64,000 nucleotides of DNA from Oxyruncus cristatus. Lineage: Eukaryota > Chordata > Aves > Passeriformes > Cotingidae. Both the position numbers and the translations under genes were made by a program. Shown piece after piece: positions 14,001-29,000 of the stretch; positions within the stretch are counted from its first letter, which is position 1; the number at the start of each line of letters is the position of its first letter. The notes under the pieces are model-generated. The model had not been told where the DNA came from and ran no database searches. It worked only from the letters and a program-made list of their open reading frames with translations. Where the stretch lies: the NCBI GenBank assembly GCA_013399855.1, contig VXAY01006178.1:199197-263196 (forward strand), read 5' to 3'.

Positions 14001-17000
14001 GATTTGGATGGTATCAGACATACTGGTGAGAAGAAAAGATTCTGGAGCGCAAGTCCTGTGAGGAGAGGCCGAGGGAGCTGGGGTTGTTTAGCCTGGAGAA
14101 GAGAAGGCTCAGGGCAGACCTCATCGCTCTCTACAACTCCCTGAAAGGAGGTTGTAGCCAGGTGGGGGTTGGTCTCTTCTCCCAGGCAACCAGCAGTAGG
14201 ACAAGAGGGCACAGTAGCTGTGCCAGGGGAGGTTTAGGTTGAATATTAGGAAAAAACTTTTTACAGAGAGAGTAATCAGACATCAGAAGGGGCTGCCTGG
14301 GAAGGTGGTGGATTCACTGTCCCTGGAGGTTTTTAAGATGAGACTGGATGTGGCACTTAGTGCCATGGTCTAGTAACCACGGCAGTGTTGGATCAAGGGT
14401 TGGACTTGATGATCTTGGAGGTCTTTTCCAGCCCGTGTGATTCTGTGATTCATACCCACATGTTGATGGAAATATCAAGCATTGTTAGAGCCATTTGAGA
14501 GGGAATATCTTCATAGTGTCTCCAACAGGAGACAATGACAATGACTCCTTTACAATGACAAATTGTTGTCCTTTACAGAATGACAGGGCAGCAGTGGCGG
14601 AGGACTACAGCTACAGATAAATCCTGGACAAAGCAGAATACAGCAGAGAACACCATAGACTGGTGCATGACAGATTACAGTTCACACCCCCAAAATGATT
14701 CTAAGCATTCCTGCAAAAAAACCCCCATAATTTTTTACCACTTTTTTTTGTTTGGGTTTTTTTTTGTGTGTGTGTGTGGTTTTTTTTTTTTTTGGTTTGG
14801 TTTTTTTGTTTAGTATTCCTGTTTTCTTTCCTATATTTTTAATTTAAAGTTTTAAAAAATCAGATGTTTGCATTAGAAATCATGTCAATCATGTCAATTA
14901 TTTGTCAACAACTCATATCAAATGTTACTGATAACAGCCAACTTCACATGAGGCAATTCCAGTCTCCCAGTTCTGATAGCTGGACTTCTAGTTTAACTTT
15001 TGTTCAGATTGGACCTGATATCAAACTGATAAGGAAAAATAAAAATAACAAAATGAGAAGGTCAGTCTTAACTTTTGACTGCTACAGTAGATTTTAGCTG
15101 TATAAATAAGGTCACCTAAGGTATTTCAGTAAGCGTTTCAGAGCTCTTTCTTCTGTCTGTAATCAATCTTTCTGTTGCCTTTTACTCTCTTTCTCCTTTT
15201 AAGCCCTTCACAGATATGAGCAAGAAGAGTTTACATTCAGCCTGACTGCCTTCACTTTTCAGTGCCCCTCAGTGCCTATCCAAGGTGTCTGTGAACCAGC
15301 CCTAAGTAAAAACATGGAGTTTATACAGAAAAAGGTTGTACACAGGAATCTGCACAAAGTCACAAGAGCAAGCAAACAGAGCCAGTGCTGAGTGACTTAC
15401 CTGGCGACACCACAGCTTTCGAAATATCTGCAAATAGGCCAACACCATAAGACACAGTGGTGCCATGTATGTCACCAGAAAAAAGCACGTGTGATACATT
15501 TTGGGGTAAACCTCAGCTGGAAAGAGAATTCAGATAGGAAAGGTGCATTTAAATATACATACATTTAAAATCCCCTTAAGACAAATCATTTATATAGATA
15601 CGCATGTATTTTTCAACATAATAGGATATAATGGAAGATGTATCCAATAATATTATGGTCAAGATTGCTTTTTTAATCACTTCTAGATACATTCTATTAG
15701 AAACATGCTTTTATCTCAAGGATCTCCTATATCACGTTACTGATTTCTTACCACATTATTACTTTAGGTATGAAATCTTTGGAAGTTTTGCTTTTTATTA
15801 AAACAGTAAAAGATAAAAAGTTTGGTTATCTAAAAATAGCTAACTAATTATCCAACCTACCTCATCGTTGACATATTTAACAGGTTGTATAACTATCTTT
15901 AGTTTCAATTATGCAAAGGCTACCATAAATTCTTGAGCCAACTGCACAGCCTCTCACCTATAAAGATTGAATACAGACTACAGCACACAGAACTGATGGG
16001 AGAAGAGTTAAGTCTCTTTTTGGTGGCAGACTATGTATGATTAGGACTCATTTAAAAAATAGAATTGATACATTCAAGTGCTTTAAACCTAAGAAATCCC
16101 CAAGGTTGTTTTTGACTCAGCTTTAACAATAATGAATTTGCTACCATTGTGTTTTAATTTCCAGCGTATCTCTTTCAAAAGACAAATTCTGAATGTTACT
16201 TGCTTAGAGACAAACATCTTAAAACTGTTGTGAATGCATTAAGTTTTAAGAATGTTGGATCTTAAACTTGATCATTAGGTTATAGCTGAATGTGCAGTAT
16301 GTGAAAACTTGCTTTCTCCTTTGTAATGTCAAATGTAGTTTGCTATTACCAAATGTTAATATTAACTACAACATAACATATAGGGGTGGCCTCAGAAAAG
16401 GAACGAACATTATGGAGAGTGACCATACATAGAAGCAGAGAAACTGTGCACCCCATGAGCGGTTAAATTGCGTCATAATCCTAAGCATTGCATCTTGACT
16501 AGAGTAAAGAATGAAAGTTTATGTGAAGTTCCAGATTTTCTGCATGTTTCAGGGTGATAAGATCTGCCACTGAAACTCTGTATGAATTGTAGTTTTAATA
16601 AAAAAAAAAAAGAAGGAAAAAGAAGAGTTGCATGAGATCAAAATTTTAGAGAGCCAAACTTATTTTCTGCCTCTTAAAGTGATTGAGTCTGTGGACACTA
16701 TCAAAGAAGTGATCCCTCCGCATGCCAGGAGAATCTCTGAGAGTTTGATCAGACAAGGGTATACAAAGACTTGGCCCATAACTCTCATAGCAAGGAAGAG
16801 AACATCATCATGTTAACTCCAGGTTCACTCAAATGCAGACTCAAATCATCTCACATTCGTCATTGGACCTGAAAGTGCCAGCTGGTTCACTGGTCAGAAA
16901 AACTTCAATATCAGGGAGATGGAAGTTTGCTATAGCAATATCCAGCCAATGTTCATTCCTAGCAAAGGTAATAGAGATGCTGCCACTGAGATTTGATAGT

Positions 17001-20000
17001 TTTGATGGATCAGCCTTCAAAAAATTCAGATGATCAGTATTTGACTACTTACTTGCTGTAAGATCTCGTAGCAAACCAGCTTACCAACTCTTAACTAGCA
17101 GCTGCAGCTACTAGCTCTTGTCAATGTCCCTGGGGAAGCCAGACCATTTGGGACAGGTTTTTTATAATTGGTGATAACCTGAGATTATATATTGATTGAT
17201 GATCTCAAACTTGGTTTTGCATTCCAGAAAATGCAGCCTCCAGCAGTCCTGTTAGACATGAAAATACTGACATGCGTGTTTCACAGGTGGAGAGGCTAAG
17301 GAGAAACTGAAGTAATGTGACTTACTGGGATCATGGGAGGTCAGGATTGAAAGTACATTCTTTCTGCTCAGATGGAGGTCCCACCTGCCTCATCAGTGCT
17401 CTGCAGGCAGCCAGGTCCCTTTCAGGTAGAAGGATGGTACGTATTTAAAAGGCCATCTGGAGTTTACGACTTCCAATTTAGCATTCCAAGTAAAGTGAAA
17501 CATTAAATGAGCCTAGCTATCTACAAAGAACTGAGGACCAGGTTGGAGGAAGATCCTAACGCTTGCCTTTGAAGTTTAGCCACCTGGAAAGTGCCACCTG
17601 CTAAACATCAAAGGAAACCTGTCCCTCCTCCATCCAGGGCAAAGCCCTTTACAAAACTTTTCCCTAAGAAGCATGACTCTGTTTAGCTTCTCAAGCCAAA
17701 GAAAAGCTTTAAAGCTATTTGACAATAACAGCAGCAAGAAGGAGGAAGGGCTGGCTTTGGATGCCATTCATTTATCAAATAAGTGAGTTCCAGGCTCCTT
17801 GAATGAGAACATCAATCTCTGGACATCAGTCTATGGTCCTGGTGATATATCAGCTGCCTGACTGGGACTACTGAACTTCTTACTGCCAAGCAGAAGAGGA
17901 GAAAAGTGTCTTTGCCTTCCATGGTCACTTAATGGGTTTCAGGACAGGGGGAGATTGTTCTCAGCTGGAATAACCATCTCTTTTAGAATAAAATAACAGT
18001 TCTCATGTATCTAGCTGCTATTTTACTGAAAAGAGAGAAGGGAGCATAAAGCAAACAGATGGTCATGGGGCTTGGACAGGGTCGAGGTCAGCATTTCTAG
18101 TCAGCTTCGTTCATACAGTATGGTTACTCCACCTGATAAAGAATCAATATGTTAAAACAAGCTTTCTTCTGTCTGCTGCAGGGGTTTCAAACTTTTCTAA
18201 AGCTTCCTTTTTGGCACTGACTACCAGTCCCAAATTGTCATTTAATCAAGCAAGGAGGTAGATTGGAACTGCAGCTTCTGGATTTTTGACAGAATTTTAC
18301 TGTCTTTGCGTATATATATATTTATGTATATGTATGTGTATATATATATATATGAACAAACTGAGAACAAAACAGACTCAAAAGGTTTTGCGTGTCTAGC
18401 CAATGAAATATGCCCTTAAACCATAGGTGCATGATGAAATTGATACTCTTGACAGCTTCTTCAGGAATAGGGAAAAACAAGACTATCAAGTTTGCTGAGC
18501 ATTAGTAGAGTTCCCAGGTTCCCTACTCTCAGGAAGATACCTATAAGGTTTTGGAGTTACCCATGGAGAAGCAATGCAGCTAAAAGAATATACTTTCAGA
18601 ATAAAGCTTAATAAGTAGGGATGTTAGGTGCCCGTAGTAGAGAAAATTTGACCACACAATGCATTTTTTTCCAAACTATGTTCCTACGTCAGAGTACTTA
18701 TGGTTAGCTAATACTAAAATTACACTTTGAAATCTAATGTATTATGCTTAAGTTATCAATTCACAATAACAGCAAGCATAATTTTACTAATAGAAATAAT
18801 TTGACTTCTGTCAGCATTAAAACATTCCACAAGTTTTTCATTAAATTCTGAACACTTCAGTAAACAGGATGTATAAAGCTTCCTGTATTAATGCAATTTC
18901 CGGCTATTTATTTTGCAGTATTAAGACAATGTGTTTTTTACTATTATATGAGTAGTGTAAGAGGAAATGGAACACAAAGTCTTCCCTTTGTTTCCATTCA
19001 ACCAACCAAGTTTTGGGAAAGGATTATCTTGATATTCTTTTTATCATTTGCAAAGGGCTTGGCTAATGCACTTTGGCTAACACTTTTTTCTTGAAGAGCT
19101 CTAGGAGAATGTACTTAGCTGACTTGGACACATGGGGAACTCATTTTAATACACATTTCTTTTATTTTGGCACTTTATCATCAAATTCAGCACATAGCAA
19201 TTACAGACTATTATAGAAATGTGGCCAACTCTGGCTCCTTAAGTGCGCCTGCATAGGTCACATGTTGGATCCTTCAGCATTCCCAAATAAAATATTGTCA
19301 TTAGACAGTACTCAAAATGAAAAACCCTCAGGCTAGAATTGGCAATGAATTTTACATTCAGGAATGCCAGAAGCAATTAAAAAGAAATTGAGCCCTGTTT
19401 TAGGCTGAACTATTGCACCATTTGCAGTCACTGGCAGCTCTCCAACACCATGCTTGAAATCTTATTAGTCAGGGAGGCGACTATTTCCTCACTGTTAAGG
19501 AGCCCAAGTGTCACAATGCTGATCAGACCTTCCCTCCAGACGCTCATCAGACTTCTATGGTCTTCAGCAGCTGGTCCTAAGCCTGGGTAGGGTACAGTGC
19601 TGTATCCTGCTTTAGCATCTCTGACATTTTCCTGGACATGGCTTCCCGTTAGTCCTCCATAGCACCTCATGTTTCAGTGGCCCTGAGTTACCATAATTAC
19701 AATATACTTCCGAAACACTTTGGAAAGTGTCATTAGGCACCCCCTTTTTGCTGTCCCAACCTTGAAAGATCACAGTTTAACATCCTTGGGACATATGGTA
19801 TACATGATGCTATGTAAAGATTTTGTCAGATGTAGCCTAATTTTAAACAGCATAAATTATAGGCAGTTCTAAACAAAGAAGTAAACACACAAATACAATC
19901 CCTTTCCTCGAAATTGATTCTCCTATAGGATTTTCTCAGAGTCTCTTGAGTAGATGAAGTATCTTTAAGTCCACTTTCTCTTTACAAATGTAGGTTATTT

Positions 20001-23000
20001 GTCGCAACTTGAATTTCTTTCTCTTTCAGTCTCCTCCTACTTTGCTTTCTTTGACCCTCAATATTCCCACAGTCAAAAAAAGGCAAATCAAAATCCAACA
20101 AAAACACAACTATTTTCTTTGAAAACATTAGCTCTTTATTTCTTCTTCTGGCTTTAAGGAAGTTTTTCAATCTTTTCAAACTGCTGCCTTGTTAACACAT
20201 TCTTTTCTTATTCTGTTTGGGGGCCTTTGTGATTTTGAACCTTGTTTTTCAGTAGAAAACCTGCATATTCTCTGCTTTGGCCAAATATAGAGTCCTTAGA
20301 CATAATCAATATAATAGAAAGGATTTTTATAATTACACTCTATTCTCTATAGTCTAAAAGGGATGTGTATATATGTTATATTTTATTCTCATTGATAAAA
20401 TAGGGTTAACACTATATTTACTAAGTAACTGCATGATTTGAGCAATCTACTTGTAACTTAATGCATATAATGATCCTGTGAAAAGCCATTTTTAAAATAT
20501 GGAGAGGATTATTTTTAATGGATATCTGAAATACACCAGCAGAATAACTAGCAGTGATGGTGCATTGTCATTAGAAGAATAATTCATTAAAAAGACAGTA
20601 GAATAAAAATAGGATTATTATCTTTTACTGGGGTGAAAAGCTTCCCATTTGAGAAAACTTCAATGCATTTTTAATATAAGATTATTTTTTCATGCTCAAT
20701 AGAAATAAAAAAATTAAAAAAAAAATGGAGTGTTTGCACTTCTTTTCTGAAGCCTCACACAAAAAGGACTTAATCCTATACGCAAGTATTTGCCTTTGTT
20801 ATACCCCTTTTTATCTCTTCAAACATCCAAGTGAAGGCTCACAGCATAATCTGTTTTGGACAAATACACTCTATAGGAGCAGAGTCTTGCAAACATGTGG
20901 CATGTTTTTTTGTTTTCAGGATTTCATTTTGTTTTGCTTTTGTTGTTGTTGTTTGTTTTGGTGGTGGTTGTTGTTTTTATAACTGCTGCTTTAGCTCAGG
21001 CGTATCTGTGGGCTGCAACTAATTCAGCACAGCACTGAACTAGAGGCACCCTTTAAAATAGTTCTAAGGCTACGACAGACTCTGTAGTTCAAAAGCAACA
21101 CTTTCCTGTTGGGAATCAAAAAGCGGCCCATACAAATCTGGAAATTTTGAGGTCACATTCCCTGATGAAATGCTCTTCTGACCTCCTAATTAATGAACCA
21201 CATCATTTCCTAGGTTGATTAAAAGAATCTTTGCTGCAGAACTAACCTTTAAGTGATGAAGGCATGGATGATTAGTTCTGCTGCCAAAAATGAGTGTACA
21301 GAAATTGTACTTGGAGTGAATGCTGTGAAAGAAAATAGTCACACAAATAGTGTGGCATCCAGCAGCAGACAGGCATACAAAATTGTTCACAGATGAAACA
21401 AAAGAACATTAGAAGTAAAGAGCAGATTTGTCCTCTCTAATAAAACAGCAATTACAATACTCATAGCTTAACAGAGGCTTCCTCTAACCTACAAACTTTC
21501 AGCACATCTTTGTCAGCAAAAACTACCAGTGACCTAATGGCCATCTCTGCCCCCTTGCCTTCTCCCAGAGGACTGACTAACTGGGATGAAGGAGATAAAG
21601 AACAGGGAATGTGATAGCCAGTGTCTTCCCATTAATCCTCTGGTGGCCCTGTGAAAGCCGTTAGCAGGGGAGGAACTTCCAGAAAAGCACATGGAAGAGC
21701 CCTCAGCAGTTCAAGCTGCTTAAGCTAATTTATCATGATAATTAAGTACAGGTGATCTAGTTGTATTTTATCGTATTGTTCACAGGACTGGAATCTTCTA
21801 CAGGGATAGCTCTGGGAGAAAATCTGATTGTGTTTTAGTCTGACTCAAGGCTATTAAACAGGCACCTTTTAGTCATATGTTTTGGCAAACTTGGTTTTAT
21901 TTTCCTGTGTGAATAATGGTATTACTGATGGTCATTATATCCAGTGTCAGAGTCACAGCATGTAACTCATACGCTGTGTTAGCATTGGAGGTGTGCCAAG
22001 GCCCACCAGAGTGGAGCCTTAACTATTTGGGTGGGTGACTCACACCACTTGCTGTGAACGGAAACAAAGTAGAAGTAGTTACTCCCTGACAACACTTACA
22101 GCTTCTTACAGCTGCATTCAGATACAGAACATGTTAGATTCAAAGTTAGTCTAGAAGGGCAGAATTACAAATCAGGGCAAATGAGTCTTGGATAGACTCA
22201 TTTGGAACTGATTACATTCACCAAGTTATTTAAATGATCTTGTCCATGAAAAATTTCAAATTGTAAGTTGACTCAGTACCCCCATATCGATGACATCTCT
22301 AGGTTCTGAAATGACATCCAATTTCCATTGAAATCCCAGGAGATATCTATAAAGACTAGTTAAATACCACCAATTAGCAAAAGCAATATATCAGGTAAAC
22401 AGAAATTCTGTTCTTACATAGTTATTTCTTGAGGCTAAACACTGAAGTCTTTGTGAACCTGTGATGTCCATTGGTCACAGAATTGTATAAACATAAGCAT
22501 TTAAGGGTGGGAACATTTCTACCCTCTGGGAAGCATTAACACGGTCAAGACACAAGGCAGCCTCATTCATGTAAACTTGATTTCAAATGCACTTTAAGTC
22601 TCAGCAATGCAAAAGAAATTCAAAAAAAATTCACAAAAATGCTAGTTCTAGGAAAGCTTATATAATTAAGAACATTTTGTGGTATGTTTATACGATTTGA
22701 CTGCATATTAACATGTCCTGACATTTTTGTTACTTAATAGCAGTACAAATTCAGTTTGTATGGTCAATGACACACTCACCTCCCCAGTGCTCATCACACA
22801 CTGTAAACAAGGTGGTTTTATTGGCTAATCCTGGGAACACACTGCTGCACTCCATAACAATAGCCTGAGGAATCATTATGATGCAGGACACAATCCAGAT
22901 AATTATAATGCTGTTCCTTGCTCGCTTGGCTGTGCTTTTAAACATCAAAGGGTGACAAATTGCATACCATCGATCCAAAGCAATGCAGCTGAGTGTTAGT

Positions 23001-26000
23001 ACAGACACAGAGACTGAAACTGTCTAAAGAAAAGAAATATTATGTAAATGTAAATGCAGGATTTTTTTTAGAGCTTTAAAAATTATTTATTGTATTTTCC
23101 CCCAGAGTTTTAAAAATTATTTCTATTTTCAACATAGTTCTTTACCTGCAACCATTAAATAGAAATTATTCCCAGAAAAAGACTATTTGAAATCACTTCT
23201 TACAGAATTACATCAGATATCCTCCTCTGCAGTAGTTCTGCTAGAACCAATTCAAACATTAGGGTGCTACCTAAACTGAGTAGGTGTAGCAAAGTCAAAT
23301 TTTGAAATAACAAATTTAATCAACTGGGAATTTATAAAACCTTATCTGGAAAAAACACTTTTAAAACATTAGACAATGAATTAGATCATCATATATATTC
23401 CATCATTTTACCTTTTATTTTCACAAGGACAATGGAACTTTAGGGTCTCATGAAAAAAGAAAAAAACAACAATAAGTTTAAGGCAGTCTAAGACATTTTA
23501 CTTCCTGTCCCATGTAGGAAACAACCCATCACTTCGGTTTTATTCTTTCATTCCATATGCTTGGTGATCATGTTACTCACTCTTCAGATTTTCTTTCACT
23601 AGAATGGAGACTTTGAAAAAAAAAAAATTGTGATATTGATTGTATCGAGTAGAGGATGTAGCTGCTGGAGAACTGTTCCCCTTGACAATGTGGCTCTTCA
23701 GCCATAGAGGTGTCTGCTGAAAATGTGGGTGGTGCTGGAGCCATAGGCTGATCACGTGCGTACATTCAAGGTTCTGCTTATTTTTTTTTTAATTATAATA
23801 ACTACAAGGCCAAGCACTTGTCATTCTAGTTTGCCCACTCAGTTCATCCAACCACCTATTCTTAGAAAAGGTATTTGTCAATCATCTTGATGCAAATGAT
23901 CTCAAAACTAATTAAGTCCACTGGTAAATGAGTGGTGGCAATTATTTCTTACGGCAGACAATCTGACCAGCTCCCAGTGAACCTGTATACTCTGAATAAT
24001 TTTAAGAATACAAAATCATTAAACACATGAAAAAGCTCAGAGTGCCTTTAGAAGCCAGATTGTCAGTTCTGGACGCTTGTGTAGCTGTTTAGATCTACAC
24101 ACAGAGAATATTAGTGACTTTATTGCTTTAAATCCCTTCTGAATCATTAAAAAAGATCACAGAAAGAGGATCAGGAAAGTGTTCCAGAAAGTGTATTGCC
24201 CAAGTCTACCAACCAGATAGTCCAAACATGGTATTTATTAAGCATAAACATACTCAGAAGTGGGACAATCTTTCAGACCTCAGCATGTACTCTGAGATCT
24301 CTACTTCGATATCAGGGATAGACTTCCATTGGATTATCACTATTAGGAAGATGCTATTGTTCTTTCTCATTTTCATAACATGGATAATGTGCACGCAAAC
24401 AGAGAAGAATAATACCTGTAAGTAGGGAATCACTTTGCAGAGGGTCTGCCCAAAGAACCACGTTTCTGTGATGTCAACAACTAAAGTTGCTGGAAGACAA
24501 GTAATTGTGACCAGAATGTCAGCCAGAGAAAGATTCACTATGAAATAGTTGGTAACTGTCCTCATGTGATGGTTCTTCCACACTGCAATGCAAACTGAAT
24601 TTGGAAAGACAAGTTAGGGAATGTTTTAAGAGGAAAACTTTTGGCTTTGTAGAATGAAGGAAATGTTTATGCCTTTTGTTTAACACAAAGTATTTGAATA
24701 TGTAGTTCAGTGCAAGAACCATGTGTTTTCTTTTAGAGTGGAAACAAGAGGGTAAATGTAGAGAGATTCTTGGTACCCAGAGAATAGCTTTCCACAGACA
24801 GCAGCATGGGAAATAATCCAATACAAAAAGCAATTTATTTTTCTGTTAGTTTATCTTCACTAACTATTCATACAACTTTCTCCATGTCTCTTTTAATCTG
24901 TTGGCTTTAGTCTATGGCAATACACATCTAGATTAGTAAAAGTTGATCTGTTTTCTTAGGATAGCTTAATTCAAATTGCTAGAACACAGGATCTTATAAA
25001 CTGTACCAAAACAAAAATAATTTTATAAAATATTTTTCTGGCTTTAATGTATCTATTGCATCTGCAGAGAATCTGTAACAATTGTCTGAGGTAAGTAAAT
25101 AAAAGTAATTTTGGCAGTATTAAATATGGTACATTTTTGATGAGGATCAAAAGCAGCATGTAGCAGACACTTTATAAGATGTGCCTTTAAAGCTTGTTTA
25201 ATATATTTTATGTCTCTGTTTGTCAAAATAGAAGTGAGGCAAATCAGCATTACACTGAACAACATTACCGAATTCATAAGCTACTAAATTAAAAATGCCA
25301 AAATTCAGTCTGAAAAAGGAGCCTAAAAGTAAGTTTTTTAAATCATTTTGGAAGACAAACCCTGAGAGACTGTAGCAATCCAAAGCCTTTAAATGTTTTA
25401 GATTCAGTCACCAAAAGCTCTTTGAAAACTAATGCACAAAATTTTCCAGAAATACCACAATACTTCTTGTAAGAAAACAGTACAACTCACTGTACATCAA
25501 AGGATCTTCCTGCAAACAACAATTCATCCATCATGCAAATACAGAAGAAGATTCAAAGTCTCCTTAATCTGTTAGGATATAGCACTATACTTAATTTAGA
25601 TACATGAAACAGATCACAGAATGTTTAAAAGTAGAGTTATAAATGTCCTCAAGAGATTGCCCAAATCTAAAATGGAATCAGCTAGAGTTAAGCCATTGTG
25701 TTATTAAACTAGCTAAAACAGCTAGAAAAAAATGCACAGACTTCAAGGCACATAAGGTCTTGAGATCAGATGTTTCTTTAGATCCTAAGAAGGATGATGT
25801 GCCTGAAAGCTTCTGTCTATCTTCCAGCTGTATCAGTTGAGCTAATAAAATATATTAGTTCGTTCCACAGATCTTGTCTTGTTTGAATCTTTAGACCAAC
25901 AGAACTACAGCAAGACTATAACTGAGCCATTTCTGGCAAGATTACATTTTACATCTGTTATATTTGAAGATATCACGCATCTCTTAAATGTGTTGCACTG

Positions 26001-29000
26001 TTTAATTATCTTCCTTATTAAGAAAAAAAACCCTCATGTCTAATCTACTTTTATTTTGCTGCTATTTATATTGCTTTTTTTTCTGCACACTGGCAGAAAG
26101 AAGAGTTTTTCCCAGCAGCAAAGCTTCATGTATGTAAAGATTGTTGTTACACATTTCTGCAGAACTTCAGAGGTCTTTGGCTTTTACTCCCAGTTATTTC
26201 TTGAACATCTGCAACCATCCTTGTTGCTGCTCTCTGGACACTCTTCTGACTGAATCGCCTCTTTCTGGTGAGAGTATAGTGACCAAAATTGGCAGAATAC
26301 TCATTCAAGATCTTACCAGAGCTTTGGCAGGAGCTGAGACTACACTACTTCTTGATGAGGGCTATGTTTAGACATTTAAAGGTAATTTAAGACAAAAAGA
26401 AAGGGAGAGGCTAGGTGGCCCTCAGTTTCTCCAAAACAAGGTGATTTTATCATATACCCTTTTACGATATAGGTTTCCAAGATTCATCTAAAATCTCTTT
26501 TGTGATTCAACATATATTATTTATATCTTTTAGAGTGTTGCAGAGATAGTTCCAGATTCTATAGCTCGTATAATTTAATTTTTTGCTATGTGTGTATCAC
26601 TCTCTCATAAATACAAGTGAAAACGCTCTACAAAGCTCTTCACTGTTCTTGTACTGGTTTTAGAGAAAATCTCCAACAGTATATATTTCTTCTATTTTTT
26701 TCTTCCTGAATACAGAATTTCAGGTTCTCTTAGCTGTGGCCTCAGATGTCTGAAAGGCAAGGCTTATAAATCAGAAGTTTAAAGGAAACATCATATTATT
26801 TGTATTTTTTTCCCATTTGCATGATTTAAGTTACCCAGCAAAGTAATTATTTCTATAGCATTGTGTGATAATTACAACATAACTATTCAGAGCTTTACCA
26901 TTGTCTGTCACCCAGTTACTGCAGCTATAACTTATAGTCTGACAGTGCAGAGGCAGCATCTAATAGGGAAGTAATACATTGCTGCCCCCCTGGAATGTTG
27001 TTTGCAGTAGGAAATACAATGCTGGGAAAAAAACAGCAGACACTATTTCATTTTCAAGAATTTTAACACTTAATTCTAAAAATTTGAAGATTTTGACTTT
27101 TACTTATGGCTGGTTCTTTGTCTTGAGTGCGATTCATATTGAAAGTATGGTCCTGTCTTGTACTTAGGCAAAAGCTGATATTAAATGGCAATGTTTTTCT
27201 GTACTTCTTATTTCTTTCATCAGTAGGCAAAATTTAAATAAAATATTGTTTGAAATTCAGAGTTTGGCTGCTTTTTCTCATGGTATGGTTTCAACAGTCC
27301 TACATTCTACCCAGTTCAGACAAGTGCGTTGTTTTCAGCCATGTGTGTCAGTCCCTAAAGGTGCAAGGCTTAAGCAGATAGGTATGCTCTCTGATCAGGC
27401 CTATTCTCACTCCTGTGCTAGCCCATCTGGGGAAAGCACCTGAACATAAATATTGTTTCTGGTAAAACAAGTCCATTAAGTTGACAAATGTGAAGTCAAT
27501 CTCACTGGCAGCCAACTGTATCAGAAATCAATTCATAGCATTTTGCATGCTGGGTTCAAAGCTTTCTATCAGTATGAGCAACTGAAACCCCACGATACCC
27601 CAGAGAGCTAAGAAATATTATCATTTTCATCTTTAGCACAAAGAAAGTGAAGAACAGAATTTGTTAAAGGTCATACAGTAAATCAGACACTGATGAGAAT
27701 AAGAAACTTGGACTCCTAATTCTGAGCTCTTTACTAAACCTTTCAGATCATAGTGGCTTAACACGGATGGAATTTAGATGAACTTCAGTAATTACTATTC
27801 CTCAGAGCAATATAAAAGACTATGCCCCTTTCTACTCAGGGTCTAGCAGCATGCAGGAGAGCCAATGTACAAAACGTAGCCCTGAATTCCTTTGAATTCT
27901 AATCCACAGGGGCAAGAGACACCTGAAAGGTGGAAAAACTCGATAGTTCACAAGCACAGAAATGCAGGATAATTCGTTACTTTATATTTCTCTTTTTATT
28001 TTCATGTTTTTTAAGGCACATAGCACAACAGCATCTTAATTAGCGTGTTTACATACTACCATATTAATTAAATATGCCAGAAACTCATTCTATGAATGTA
28101 TGAAAAAAATGAGATTGTGAAAAAAAGCCCCTGAAGAGGAAATATTTTCAAACCAAGTCAGCTTTCTCCCCCCTCGTTGCCCTCTGCTGTTTGCAGTATT
28201 CTTTTCAACCTGTGCAAGCATGGGTAATACTTTATTTTAGTGCAAGGCTAAACAGCTACGAGGATTTGCTATGATTTGTTTAAATAGAAAAGAATGATAT
28301 GAAGATATAAACAGGTCCTAAATGACATAAAGTTGCTTCAATATATTCCCTCCAGCCCCCATGTCTTTCTGACTATTACAGTACAAGGTTATTCAGTAGT
28401 CGTGGACAATAGCTTTATTGATATACCAGTGCTCTAGCAACTCATAGAGAAAGATTCTCTAGCCTGTGTTTAAAATCTGTTATTTTAGAGGCATAAAAAA
28501 TACTTTGACTATGCCACTGAATATAGGATAGCTTGTTAAGTACCAGAACAAAAGAATTTTATATACTCTCTTCTCGCACTCCTTTAGTTATGCATTGTCA
28601 GTTCTGCACAGTTCTGTTCAGGCAGTTCTGTAGAGAAGTGGCGGCACTCAGCTCACGTATAAACCCTCAAGAAACCTGCCAGAGAAAGGAAGCTCTGTGG
28701 AGTGGAAATGCCATCTGCCTGCCCAGAAGAAAACAGCAAAGAGCTGTAGCTTTCCAATCAGCCTGGAGAAGAGGAATAAGGATGAGAAAGGTAGCAAAAA
28801 TTATCAATTAGGAGTGTCTTTTACCTAAAAGTACTTCAAAATCACAAAATAGGAGATGAGGCCAGCAACAGCCTTCCTAAAAAACCTGGGAGACACCACA
28901 GCATTAACAGGATGCCTTTATAGCTGAGGCACAGTGTAGTGGCCCAAATTGAGCTCTTCAGACCTCCATTAAAAAATCTATGAAATAGTAAAAATAATTG

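Larger units (their letters stand above)
9501..15400 (-). other. HCRTR2 intron 4
   Basis: This intron of about 5.9 kb has GTAAGT and CTTAG ends. It contains two CR1 fragments in antisense orientation, a short TAATAA/TATAAT tract at 10365-10405, G/T-rich tracts at 10637-10705 and 14742-14811, and an A-run at 9511-9525. I see no conserved exon. Confidence 0.8.

Noticed and set aside
16597..17770. AATAAA plus A-run followed by somewhat GC-richer DNA, considered as a processed pseudogene
   Set aside because: No protein similarity could be recognised in any frame on either strand, and the A-run is short.
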